This document shows positions 46,383 through 55,441 of a DNA stretch of 64,000 nucleotides, one piece after another. A program made the translations under genes and the position numbers. Every line of letters begins with the position of its first letter. Within the stretch, counting starts at the first letter, position 1. Origin of the DNA: Lautropia sp. (GTDB taxonomy: Bacteria > Pseudomonadota > Gammaproteobacteria > Burkholderiales > Burkholderiaceae_E); the NCBI GenBank assembly GCA_030527825.1, contig JAUNAC010000001.1:1-64000 (forward strand), in the 5' to 3' direction. Below the pieces are notes generated by a model that did not search any database, had not been told where the DNA came from, and was given only the letters and a program-made list of their open reading frames with translations.

Positions 46383-48347
46383 TCAGATCGGCGCTTTTTC
46401 CGACGGATTGATACGAACCATCCGCGACCTAGAAGGCACACCTGCCTTGTTGAAGGCAAACACATGGTAGTAGCCCGGGGGCGTCAGGAACTTGTTTTTT
46501 GGCAGCTCAATATCCAGACCCTTGCCATTGACTCTGAAACTTACATCGTTGTAGCGTTGCTCCATATCGAACGAATGAGTCACTGCCCCTGTCTTGATCA
46601 GCGTGACTTTGTCGATGTCATTGGCATCGTCCGTTTCTATATGAATGACACTGGCGGGATCCGCCACCAGGGCCACGGCACCACTGCCCACCTCCCCTTT
46701 CAGCACGGGACGCTTGGCCAGGGAACCATCCTTGTTGAACAGATAGGGGGGACGGTAGATCTGGGCATTGAGATTGTCGACCGGCCCTGGCTGCCCCCCT
46801 CCAGTGGACAGCACCGTTGCATCAGGCAACAGCAACGTCACACTGTGGTACAAACGCGGCACGCTCATTCTCGCCCCCGGCGTGATGTCACGCGTCTTCG
46901 GGTTGAAAATCATGCTGTCATAATTGATTTCACCCGCATCTTCATTGATCGGCTCTTCAGCATCCAGGAGCAAATTTTTGGTCGAACCACCTGAGATCAA
47001 CACCTTGCCGTCTGCCATGATGGTCGCATTGCTCCAATGGTAGACCTTGTCCATCGAAGCCACGTCTATCAATTTCGGTTTCTCACCATTGATGTCGATC
47101 AGCGTCAGCCGGGAAGCATTCTCCTTGCCAGGCCGGCCTTCAGGGTCACCACCGCCAAACTGGAGAATGAGCCCCGGGCCCACCATCGCGGTGGTGGAGG
47201 TCGCCATCCACCAGCGGTAATATGACCAGTCTTCCTTGCCGCTTTCGTCAACACGCGGGAAGTCCCAGTGGGCACCAAAAATCTTCACACTCCCTTCACC
47301 GCGATTGGCATAGGGATCGATTTCGTACATAAAGTGCGGGTCGAAACCAAACACTTTTCCGTTTGGCCCGACGAAATTGCGCGGGTAGTCATTCTCGAAA
47401 ATAGCCATATCCGAGTCGTTTACCTTCCGCTTGGCTTCGGTGTCAATCGTCAGAGCCTTGAAACTCCCATCAGCCTTGCGGATCTCCGGGTGGCGCTCTC
47501 CATCCGTCCCTCCCTGGATATAGACCTCGCCTGTCGGCAATGTAGTCGCTGTTCCGTACCAGCGCGGCAACGTCATTTCGTTGCGGGCAGGGGTAAGCTG
47601 GTTGTTTGTCGGGTCAAACAGGTTGGCATCTTTCACCCCCCGGTTGGTTACCCGGCCATCCTTCAGGAGATCTCCGCCCAGTATAAGCATCTGGCCGTTC
47701 TGCAGCAGGATCTGCGCGGAACAAAAAAGAAAGGTCTTGGTGGAATTGAGCAGCAGCAGGTGAGACGCATCATCCATACCCATTGATGGATCCCAGACAT
47801 CGTAACGAAATTGGCTATCCTGCTTGACGTTGTAATCAGTACCATAGGTCAGCACCCGGCCATCCGCAGTAAGCGCCGCATGGATAGAGACGACCGGCCA
47901 GTTGATCTTCGCCGACCAATCTCCCCGTGTACTTCTGTCACCCTGACCGGCCGCAGCAAAGGCTCCATCGTTCTGATTCTGCTGCTCAGCACCCGGTATC
48001 TGCGAGGTGCCTGGCTTAGCAGATGATCCCCCTCCCGAAGCGAGGATTTCCGGGGGTCGAGGTTGCAGGCCCGCTTTAGGCGGAGATGGAATCACTGGAG
48101 CGGCATTGTCTGGTATGCCGCCTGTCTGCTCGGCGGGGCGTACATCGACAACCGGCTGCCCTGTAGAACTGGCGCTGTCTGCTGGCGATGGCGATGGCGT
48201 ATTGATCATCACACCACCCGCCTGAGCGGTTGTACCGGCAGTTGTAGCTACAGCCGGAGCGGAATTCCCCCCGCCTCCGCCACAGGCGGCCAATACGGTC
48301 AGCATTGTCAACGGGGCAAGCTTGAAAGCAGGCATCGATACTCTCAT
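46383..48347 (-). CDS. copper-radical oxidase lipoprotein (galactose oxidase / glyoxal oxidase family)
   Basis: The 654-residue protein is a lipoprotein (lipobox LAAC, Cys22) followed by a Pro/Ser/Gly-rich linker to about residue 140, a seven-bladed kelch-type propeller and a C-terminal DUF1929 domain. All copper-radical site residues of galactose oxidase have a counterpart: Cys209 (LFCSAQ) and Tyr264 (RWYGTA) for the thioether cofactor, Tyr500-His501 (RLYHS), and His591 (AVTHSFDMEQR). The enzyme should oxidise an alcohol or aldehyde on the cell surface, producing hydrogen peroxide. I chose the ATG at 48347. It is downstream of the GMC oxidoreductase on the same strand, each with its own terminator. 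The substrate is unknown. Confidence 0.9.
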   Translation of the reverse strand: MRVSMPAFKLAPLTMLTVLAACGGGGGNSAPAVATTAGTTAQAGGVMINTPSPSPADSASSTGQPVVDVRPAEQTGGIPDNAAPVIPSPPKAGLQPRPPEILASGGGSSAKPGTSQIPGAEQQNQNDGAFAAAGQGDRSTRGDWSAKINWPVVSIHAALTADGRVLTYGTDYNVKQDSQFRYDVWDPSMGMDDASHLLLLNSTKTFLFCSAQILLQNGQMLILGGDLLKDGRVTNRGVKDANLFDPTNNQLTPARNEMTLPRWYGTATTLPTGEVYIQGGTDGERHPEIRKADGSFKALTIDTEAKRKVNDSDMAIFENDYPRNFVGPNGKVFGFDPHFMYEIDPYANRGEGSVKIFGAHWDFPRVDESGKEDWSYYRWWMATSTTAMVGPGLILQFGGGDPEGRPGKENASRLTLIDINGEKPKLIDVASMDKVYHWSNATIMADGKVLISGGSTKNLLLDAEEPINEDAGEINYDSMIFNPKTRDITPGARMSVPRLYHSVTLLLPDATVLSTGGGQPGPVDNLNAQIYRPPYLFNKDGSLAKRPVLKGEVGSGAVALVADPASVIHIETDDANDIDKVTLIKTGAVTHSFDMEQRYNDVSFRVNGKGLDIELPKNKFLTPPGYYHVFAFNKAGVPSRSRMVRINPSEKAPI

Positions 48348-48603
48348 GACGATCAACCCAAGTGAATTGAAGATGCCTCTGCGAAAATCCGTTTCGCCGG
48401 ATCCGCGCCATCTGCATACCTTCAGCCATGGATAACACGGCAAGCACGCAATACAACATAGCGACCAGAAGCTATTCCAATCATCCTCCCGGGCGCAAAA
48501 TCCAACGCTGACATATTTCACAGATACCCGCATCCTGACGGCGGGAAATACCCGATAAGGGACATCTGATAGCCACGCAACGTCATGATCAATGCCTTGA
48601 CGT

Positions 48604-48636
48604 CAAAAGAGCCAATACCGCTTGCGATATTGGCTC
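48604..48636 (-). terminator. intrinsic terminator of the GMC oxidoreductase gene
   Basis: On the minus strand a perfect 9-bp stem (GAGCCAATA with TATTGGCTC, 10-base loop) is followed by CTTTTG. It lies 52 bases after the GMC stop codon and separates it from the oxidase gene. Confidence 0.82.
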
Positions 48637-48687
48637 CTGAAGACAGGGTGTCCGACCGCTATTCCGGTCGGGATCGGTGACTGACCG

Positions 48688-50400
48688 TCAGGCCACCGCC
48701 TCCACTTTGACACTCTCGTTTGCCGCAACCGCGTTGACAGCCTCTGCTTCAAACGGAGACTTACTCCGGAACTGTTCTACCAGGTGATCAGACAGACGTA
48801 GCGCAAGAGCGATCAGCGTCATGGTGGGGTTATTTGACGAAGACGTGGGAAACACGGAAGAACCAGCAATATAAAAATTGTCCATGCCGTGAATCTTGCA
48901 GTCACGGTCCACCACACCTTCACGAGGAGAATCACTCATGCGCGTTGTACCCATGTGGTGGTAGGTGCCCTCCATGTCAGCAGGCCATCCCACATCATTA
49001 ATGCGTGGCCCCAACGTGACCTTGGCAATTTTCTTGTCTTCCAGCTCACGGGCCAGCAACTCGAATGATGTATCCACCGTATCTTTGACGCGCTGGCTGA
49101 GACGCCAGTCAATTTTTGTACGACGCATACCGAGTGCATCCAGATCATCGCTCAACATGACCCGGCTATTGGGATCTGGCTCCGGCTCCGCAATCAGCTC
49201 CATCGTGACATGACGCACCATTTTGAGCGAGCCAGTCGAATGGGCAACCGTATAAGCCAGAGAATCCATGGGATGCGAAAAAATAAGGCCCAGATCCTCA
49301 CTCAATCCCACCAGCGGCGACCACTTGCCGCGCACTCGCTGACGCAGACGATATAGCGCCCGTACCACATTGGTGCCCTCTCCCGCATACAACGAACGGA
49401 ACCACATCTGGGCATCAAGCAGACCCCGTTCTTCCTGAACCTTATAGGGGATACGCATCTGACCCGAGATATCAACCCCACCAATGTTCACTTTGTTGAC
49501 GATACAGTGGAACTTGATGTCGAACAAAGGATTGTGCCGGTAAGGCTCTGCAAATTCGACAATGCCGTTGAGAAAGCGGGGATGATCCTGGAAATAGCGT
49601 CCCACCAGGTCATACCGGTTACCGATACCGGCGCTCTGCTGACGGTTGGAGGCCAGCAGCAGACGGGCATTCTCGATGCCGCCCGATGCCAGGACAAAAA
49701 CCTTGGCTTGCACCGTGGCCGAGACACCCTTCAGGGTTCTGACCTTGACACTCTCGACTGCACCTCCCCACGGGTTGCACTGGATCTCCACCACGTTGGC
49801 CTTCAGGTAAAGCTTCACATGGCGAGCCGCCTTGAGATCTTCCCGATACGCCTCCCCAAGCTTCAGTGGCGGGCTGTACTGGGAAATGATCTCTTCGATC
49901 TTATCGGGATCAAATGGGTAGCTGGCAGCCTTGGATGACAGGCCCGTCGACTTTCCTCGGGTAGCCTCACCCGTCTGTCCAACCCAGTCCTGCAGCTTAT
50001 AGTCATCAGACGGAACATGGAGGACAGCGTGTGACCGCTGGTAGTAGGGCTCCAGCTCCGCACGGCCAATGGGCCAGCCACTGGCATTGACCCAGGGACG
50101 GCGCTCGAATGCGATTTGATCCCAGGGACGACAGAACCCTCCCCAGCAGTTGCTGCTCCCGCCCAGATAGCGGCTACGGGTACCATCCGAAAAATCGTAG
50201 GGAATACCTACGCTGGGGCCACGATACAGATCAGCCGTCGCCTCATCACGAACATAGCTGCCACTTTCCAGAATGACGGTATCAATACCGGCCTTCTCAA
50301 AGGTCAACCCCATGGTGATGCCGGCGGCGCCACCACCAATGATACAAATCTGGGTTTGGATGACAGAGCCAGAGGCCAGTTCATTTGCATCGATCAGCAT
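48688..50400 (-). CDS. GMC-family FAD oxidoreductase
   Basis: The 570-residue flavoenzyme oxidises an alcohol. The dinucleotide-binding loop CIIGGGAAGITMGLTFE begins at about residue 17. GGSSNCWGGFCRPWD near residue 80 belongs to the FAD and substrate region. The C-terminal GTYHHMGTTRMSDSP contains the active-site histidines, and GSSVFPTSSSNNPTMTLIA is the final FAD block. The ATG at 50400 begins MLIDANELASGS; the longer frame has no similarity. There is no signal peptide. Sugar or sterol alcohols are possible substrates; the neighbourhood suggests a sugar. Confidence 0.9.
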   Translation of the reverse strand: MLIDANELASGSVIQTQICIIGGGAAGITMGLTFEKAGIDTVILESGSYVRDEATADLYRGPSVGIPYDFSDGTRSRYLGGSSNCWGGFCRPWDQIAFERRPWVNASGWPIGRAELEPYYQRSHAVLHVPSDDYKLQDWVGQTGEATRGKSTGLSSKAASYPFDPDKIEEIISQYSPPLKLGEAYREDLKAARHVKLYLKANVVEIQCNPWGGAVESVKVRTLKGVSATVQAKVFVLASGGIENARLLLASNRQQSAGIGNRYDLVGRYFQDHPRFLNGIVEFAEPYRHNPLFDIKFHCIVNKVNIGGVDISGQMRIPYKVQEERGLLDAQMWFRSLYAGEGTNVVRALYRLRQRVRGKWSPLVGLSEDLGLIFSHPMDSLAYTVAHSTGSLKMVRHVTMELIAEPEPDPNSRVMLSDDLDALGMRRTKIDWRLSQRVKDTVDTSFELLARELEDKKIAKVTLGPRINDVGWPADMEGTYHHMGTTRMSDSPREGVVDRDCKIHGMDNFYIAGSSVFPTSSSNNPTMTLIALALRLSDHLVEQFRSKSPFEAEAVNAVAANESVKVEAVA

Positions 50401-50616
50401 GAATGATTCCCTATTGGGGATGCGGACTCGCAGTGGCAACCCACTTGAATTGAAAGGAAAATTTCCGTCACGACCAGGAAGATGGATCAGAATCCGGCGA
50501 ACTCTCTCACTAGCCCGAAGCAGTATAAGCCCCTCCCTTATGTAACGGGATAGCCTCTTTGCTTCAAAGTTTGACGTATTGCACACATAGAGAACAATTG
50601 ATAACGATGGTCATAA

Positions 50617-51336
50617 TTATTTTTTCAAAACGTCGTCTATATCATACATACTGAAGAAGGGACGTGCAGCGGGCTCGCTCACATTCATTGTTTTTACAAC
50701 AAATTGTGTTTCCAGACCAGAGCGGACCAGCCAGACAGCATGTAGCCCCGCTTCCCGAGCTCCCCGCACATCCAGAACCCAGTCATCGCCGATGTGTAAC
50801 GTCTGCTGCGGAGGCACGTCAAGCGCTTCGCAGGCGGCATGAAATATTCGCGCATCGGGTTTGGCAACGCCAAACTGGGAAGCGCTGATACTGGCCGTGA
50901 AATAAGTGCCTAGCGGCGTGCGGTAAATATCTGCATTGCCATTGGTGAGCGCAGCAATTCGATAACGTTTTGCCCAGACGGCCAGGACTTCCGCGACATC
51001 TGGCCAAGGCTGAACCTGCTGACGTGCCGCCAGAAAAATATCAAAGGCCAGATCAGCCAGCGCCGGATCCTCCGAACAAGCCAGCAGCACGGTCGTAAGC
51101 AGCTGGCGCCTGATCCAGCCCATGTCATGCGATTGGTCTGGATGCTTTCGCCTGATGTCTTCGATCCGATATCGACCTTCTGCCAGCGCCTGCTCGGCCC
51201 GTGGTGCACGTGGCCTCAACCAGTCACGCATTACCTGCTCAGCGTGTAACAGCACCGGTTTAACCGGCCACAGCGTATCATCAAGATCCAGCGTGATCGC
51301 CCGGATCCCGTCCAGGCGTATCATGGGCCGGTTCAC
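50617..51336 (-). CDS. HAD-superfamily phosphatase (YigB-like)
   Basis: The 239-residue HAD hydrolase has motif I LDLDDTLWP near residue 17, motif II ALTNGNAD, and motifs III/IV in GVAKPDARIF and HIGDDWVLDV. Related enzymes dephosphorylate FMN or sugar phosphates. It overlaps the glycosyltransferase gene by 4 bases and is the third gene of the same transcript. Confidence 0.88.
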   Translation of the reverse strand: MNRPMIRLDGIRAITLDLDDTLWPVKPVLLHAEQVMRDWLRPRAPRAEQALAEGRYRIEDIRRKHPDQSHDMGWIRRQLLTTVLLACSEDPALADLAFDIFLAARQQVQPWPDVAEVLAVWAKRYRIAALTNGNADIYRTPLGTYFTASISASQFGVAKPDARIFHAACEALDVPPQQTLHIGDDWVLDVRGAREAGLHAVWLVRSGLETQFVVKTMNVSEPAARPFFSMYDIDDVLKK

Positions 51337-52484
51337 TTCTGGTATTTCAGAAGCAGCGTCTCATAGGCCGACAGGATTTTGTCCCATTGAAACTCGGCCT
51401 CGAAACGCGCCCGGGACGCCCGGCGCATGGCGTCGAGACGTCCTGGATCCCCCAGGATACTCTCCAGTTGATCGGCAAAACCGGAGGCACCATCAAAATA
51501 GGCGGCCCCTGGGCCCGCAACCCAACGGTTGAAGCGGTTGTCGTGCGCGATGACAGCATTGCCCGCTCCCAGCGCCTCCACCAGCGAGGGGTTGGTACCC
51601 CCCACCTGATGGCCATGCACATACGCTGCGCTGTGAAACCGTAGCGCCTGAACGATGGCCTTGTCATAAATGGCCCCCAGGAACCTGACCTCGTCACTCG
51701 CAGCTGCTTTGACGGCCTGATGGTAGGGGTTGGCCGCGTCATATTTGCCCAGTACCGCCAGTTTCAGCCCGCGGGGCTTTCGGGAAAAGCCTGACACAAT
51801 TTCCAGTAGTGAATTTTCCGGTTCCGCCCGGGCAATGACGCTGAGGTACCTGCCCGGCTCCAGGCCGAGCGCGGTAACCGGCGCACTGTCTGCCGACCGG
51901 ATGTCTTCCGCGCCGTACGGGATGACCGTAATGCGGTCAGGACTTGTGCGTCTTGAAAGGTGTGTCTTGATTTCCGGGTGGTCGGCGACCAGATGATTGC
52001 CCAGCCACGCACCAGCCCACTCATTGAGATAGAACCAGACCTTTGGGCCCATGCCCCATTTCGCCCGCTGCCATTCGATACCATCCATGTTGATGACATT
52101 GGGCAGGCGTGCAAGACGCAACAACGTGCAGAAAATGGCGGTGTTGTACCCCAATGTCAGACAGGGCTCGCCTGCCTTCTGGGCGTGTCGGGTCGCTATC
52201 CAGTCAAACTGGATGGTACCGGCTGGCCCTTCCCGGTCCACGGGAATATGGATGCGCCGGACACCCCGCCAGCTGTCTTCCTTGATGGCACCCGTCCCGT
52301 CTACCTGACAATAGACCGTGATGCGCCAGCCTTTTTCCGCAAGGTAGAGTGCAAGATATTCAGCGAAGGTTTCGAAACCCCCGTGGGCTGCCGGCACGCC
52401 CCGAATGCCCAGGATGCGCAGGGCATGGCCTGACGTCGTAGCCGGCAGGGCAGCGGCGGACGCAGCAAGAGATTCGTTGCTCAA
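51333..52484 (-). CDS. glycosyltransferase with N-terminal DUF1972
   Basis: The 383-residue enzyme starts with LRILGIRGVPAAHGGFETF, the DUF1972 signature of rhamnosyl- and related transferases, followed by a GT4-type Rossmann domain with donor-binding motif GGTNPSLVEALGAGNAV. It should add a sugar to a lipid-linked oligosaccharide on the cytoplasmic face of the membrane. It overlaps both its neighbours by 4 bases. Confidence 0.9.
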   Translation of the reverse strand: MSNESLAASAAALPATTSGHALRILGIRGVPAAHGGFETFAEYLALYLAEKGWRITVYCQVDGTGAIKEDSWRGVRRIHIPVDREGPAGTIQFDWIATRHAQKAGEPCLTLGYNTAIFCTLLRLARLPNVINMDGIEWQRAKWGMGPKVWFYLNEWAGAWLGNHLVADHPEIKTHLSRRTSPDRITVIPYGAEDIRSADSAPVTALGLEPGRYLSVIARAEPENSLLEIVSGFSRKPRGLKLAVLGKYDAANPYHQAVKAAASDEVRFLGAIYDKAIVQALRFHSAAYVHGHQVGGTNPSLVEALGAGNAVIAHDNRFNRWVAGPGAAYFDGASGFADQLESILGDPGRLDAMRRASRARFEAEFQWDKILSAYETLLLKYQK

Positions 52485-53710
52485 AACTTGACTCCCAGCT
52501 CACGATATACGGTTTCGATCCCTTCAATATACCGCGTACGGTTGAAATGTGTGGCGCAATGTATTCGCGCCTGGCGCCCCATCTCGGCGATTTCATGATC
52601 GGGCCGACAGGCGACTTCGGTCAGGACCGCGGCCAGCCGCTCGACATCACCGCTGGGAAAGACCCAGCCTGTGTCGGATGTAATCATTTCAGGAATGCCA
52701 CCAATGTCAGCACCAACGACCGGTTTGCCACTGGCAAATGCTTCCAGCACGCTCATCGGCGCATTCTCATACCACTCACTCGGCAGAACCAGCGCTCTAG
52801 CCCCCCGGATCTGGTTCCAGAGAGCATCACCAGAACAGAAACCCAGCCATTCGATGCTGTCTGCTCCCGGCATGGCCTTCAGCTCTGCTTCCAGCGGACC
52901 GGTACCGGCAACACGTAACTTGATGCCGGCCATCGCCGCAGCCCTGGCCAGGGTTGCCACCCCCTTTTCTGGAGCAAGACGACCGGCAAACAGCACGTAG
53001 TCGCCTGGCTCATAGGCCGGGGTGAAAGCATTGACGTCGACATAGTTGGGAACGTAGGCAACCTGCCAGGCAGGCCAGCCCCACTCAATGAGCTTGTCCC
53101 GGTAGAAATGGGAAGGCGCCACCACCCGACCCAAGTATTTCTGCCAGATGTTCATGGTGCGACTGAGGCCGGACTCCAGCATCACAATGGCGCTGGCGCC
53201 CAGGGAGTTACGAACACAGCGATGGCGCAGCACATTGAGCACAGAACCGTCCCGACACCGTTCGCAGACACCGGTGCTGTTGAGCATTTTGTAGGCCGGG
53301 CAGGCGATCTTCAGATCGTGCGCGGTCAGTACCGAAGGGATTCCGGCATCATGCAGCACGGGCAGCACAGACGGCGACAGATGATGGTAGATACAGTGCA
53401 GGTGGGCAACATCGGCAGGAAAGACCCGCAGCAGTTGGCGTAGTTTATCCTGGGCTTCAAAGGAATAGATGGCCTTGGATGCCTTGAGCAGCTTGTCTTT
53501 CAGACCATGTGCATTGCCAAACTCCAGTTCATCGACGAAGTATTCGCTCCAGGGCGAGGCCATGTTCTTTGGGTGATGCATGGACATCACAGCGGTTTCC
53601 CATCCGAGCTCCCGAAATAGCGCGTCGTGCTCAAGGTAGACAACGTCTGAGCCTCCACGACGGTAGTGGTAGGAGTTCAGGGAAAGGAGGCGTGGTGCGG
53701 GCGTTTTCAT
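52481..53710 (-). CDS. GT4-family glycosyltransferase
   Basis: The 409-residue enzyme has the GT4 N-terminal domain (NSYHYRRGGSDVVYLEHDAL) and the C-terminal donor site (FAGRLAPEKGV, then SEWYENAPMSVLEAFASGKPV with the EX7E-type motif). A Cys-rich loop (CERCRDGSVLNVLRHRC) in the middle is common to a branch of this family. It is the first gene of a three-gene unit with the DUF1972 transferase and the HAD phosphatase. Sugar specificity cannot be predicted. Confidence 0.92.
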   Translation of the reverse strand: MKTPAPRLLSLNSYHYRRGGSDVVYLEHDALFRELGWETAVMSMHHPKNMASPWSEYFVDELEFGNAHGLKDKLLKASKAIYSFEAQDKLRQLLRVFPADVAHLHCIYHHLSPSVLPVLHDAGIPSVLTAHDLKIACPAYKMLNSTGVCERCRDGSVLNVLRHRCVRNSLGASAIVMLESGLSRTMNIWQKYLGRVVAPSHFYRDKLIEWGWPAWQVAYVPNYVDVNAFTPAYEPGDYVLFAGRLAPEKGVATLARAAAMAGIKLRVAGTGPLEAELKAMPGADSIEWLGFCSGDALWNQIRGARALVLPSEWYENAPMSVLEAFASGKPVVGADIGGIPEMITSDTGWVFPSGDVERLAAVLTEVACRPDHEIAEMGRQARIHCATHFNRTRYIEGIETVYRELGVKF

Positions 53711-53917
53711 GGGTTTGCCATTCTATAGACCCTGTGCCATCTGACAGTGTATTAGTACGCTTATGAGCAGATCGCGACACCGCCGCGCTACCGGCGATTA
53801 ACCGTCCGTCCATTTTGCCTGTTTATCCAGGCGCCAAACGTTGCATGATGGCAACGTGACTTTCTTGCTCCATCGTGTGGCCAATCCTCTTGTTATTCCA
53901 ACAAAATCAACGCGATG

Positions 53918-53944
53918 TGCTCTATTTTTCTGAGAAATAGAGCA
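53918..53944. repeat. perfect 10-bp inverted repeat before the polysaccharide genes
   Basis: TGCTCTATTT and AAATAGAGCA flank a 7-base loop. A weaker 6-bp pair (AAGATC/GATCTT, 53944-53961) follows directly. No T tract is present. These look like transcription-factor sites or an RNA leader structure. The whole gap 53711-54152 contains no gene and should hold the divergent promoters. Confidence 0.55.
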
Positions 53945-53992
53945 AGATCGCTCATGATCTTTTGAAAAAAATGTTTCATAAATGTTACCTAT

Positions 53993-54026
53993 ACGGTCGA
54001 TCAGGTACTTATCCTTGATCGACCGT
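53993..54026. repeat. perfect 11-bp inverted repeat before the polysaccharide genes
   Basis: ACGGTCGATCA and TGATCGACCGT are perfect arms around 12 bases. It lies 127 bases upstream of the GT14-type gene, just after an AT-rich stretch (53960-53990) that could hold the promoter. It may be an operator or a leader hairpin. Confidence 0.55.
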
Positions 54027-54152
54027 TAGCATAGTCCGGACGTCGGTGTCTTCGCGGCAGAGGCATAGCAGCCGACGGGCAAGACAGCACTTTCAGCACC
54101 GATTCCGGGCAGACACCCTGGCGACCTTCACCGAGCAGCCCCTGTACCAGCC

Positions 54153-55205
54153 ATGAAACCCAAGATTGTTTTTGTTGTGATGTCAGCCATCCACAGTGCG
54201 GACTCGGTGGCGCAGTTGGCGCGCTCTCTGGCCCCGCACACAGTGCTTGTCCATCACGACTTCAGCCAGACCCCCGACTTCTCGGTCAACGAACCCAATG
54301 TGCGCTTCGTTCCTCAGCCCAAACGTACCGGTTGGGCAATCTGGGGATTCTCGGAAGGCATTTTTCATGCCATGCGCTATGCCTACGAGAATCTGGAATT
54401 TGATTATCTGCAGATTCTGAGCCCAACCTGCCTGCCCATCAAACCGATCAAGGCCATCGAGGAGCATGTGGCATCCAACAAGACGGATGTTGACTTCGCC
54501 TGGATCGATATGCTGACCGATGAAGACGCATTGATGACAGCGGCATACCGCGGCTTTGCCGGAGAGGAAAGTTTCCGGCATCGGCTGCTACGCCGCATGA
54601 TGGTGCTGTATTTTAACAATACGGCCGAGCGTCGCGATGTAGCCGGCGTGCAGCTGCGCACTGGCGGCAATCTGGATAGCCAGGGTAAATTGCGCCCTGT
54701 TGCCCGCCTGGCCCGCTTTGTGACACGGCTCTTCGTGAATCCTACGATTGGCGGACACGTCTTTACCAAGTCGTTTTCACCTTACTACGGATCGACCTGG
54801 TTCGGTGCCCGCCGACCTGTCATCGGCTGGATGCTGGAACGCTTCACACAGCCCGATATCCAGCGTCACTTCCCTAAGCTGCGTATTGCGGATGAATACC
54901 TGATTCCCTCTATGCTCATGCAGGCTGTCAAACAGCAGGGGCTCAAGCATGGCCCGATGAACCACTGTATTGTCACCTTCATCGAAGCAAACCCGGCCTG
55001 GCTAACGGATGCAGACTTCGATTTTCTGAAGCGGTCCCATGCATTTTTTGGGCGCAAGTTTCCGGACGATATCCGCACGCCGATTCGGCGTCGGGTTCTG
55101 ACTGAGCTGGTTGGCATGACATCCGCCCAGGTCATCCCGCCCGAGGATGGTGAGGAAATGGTAGCGGTTACGCCGTCGGTCAGCCCCCCCATTCATACGA
55201 CCTGA
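54153..55205 (+). CDS. core-2/I-branching-type glycosyltransferase (GT14-like)
   Basis: The 350-residue protein resembles bacterial Branch-family transferases: an N-terminal IVFVVMSAIH strand, VLVHHDFSQTPDF, the acceptor region YLQILSPTCLPIKP near residue 90, then GSTWFGARRPVIGWM and ADEYLIPSML near residue 247. It would add a branching sugar to the polysaccharide. It is divergent from the GT4 operon. The C-terminal 30 residues are not conserved-looking. Confidence 0.85.
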   Translation: MKPKIVFVVMSAIHSADSVAQLARSLAPHTVLVHHDFSQTPDFSVNEPNVRFVPQPKRTGWAIWGFSEGIFHAMRYAYENLEFDYLQILSPTCLPIKPIKAIEEHVASNKTDVDFAWIDMLTDEDALMTAAYRGFAGEESFRHRLLRRMMVLYFNNTAERRDVAGVQLRTGGNLDSQGKLRPVARLARFVTRLFVNPTIGGHVFTKSFSPYYGSTWFGARRPVIGWMLERFTQPDIQRHFPKLRIADEYLIPSMLMQAVKQQGLKHGPMNHCIVTFIEANPAWLTDADFDFLKRSHAFFGRKFPDDIRTPIRRRVLTELVGMTSAQVIPPEDGEEMVAVTPSVSPPIHTT

Positions 55206-55441
55206 GTACACCGCCAGGGCCGGCGGTAAGAGCGCTGCAGGCTTACCCGTGCTGTCGAGCAGACAAAATCCGCGCTGAATATCAAGAAGTCTGTTGTACC
55301 AATATCATGTCCGGTTTCCCTGTGGCAACAAGATATCGGTAGTATCATCGTGTCGCTCCCGGGAAATCTGTGCTGGCATATGGGTAAAAACGATGCCAGA
55401 TCCGCATTTTTCCCGTATTCAGACTCGTCAAGGAGGCTGTT

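Noticed and set aside
48347-50460. Similar leader bases (TGAATTGAA and nearby) before both the copper-radical oxidase and the GMC genes
   Set aside because: The match is short and interrupted; it is not strong enough to call a shared regulatory element.
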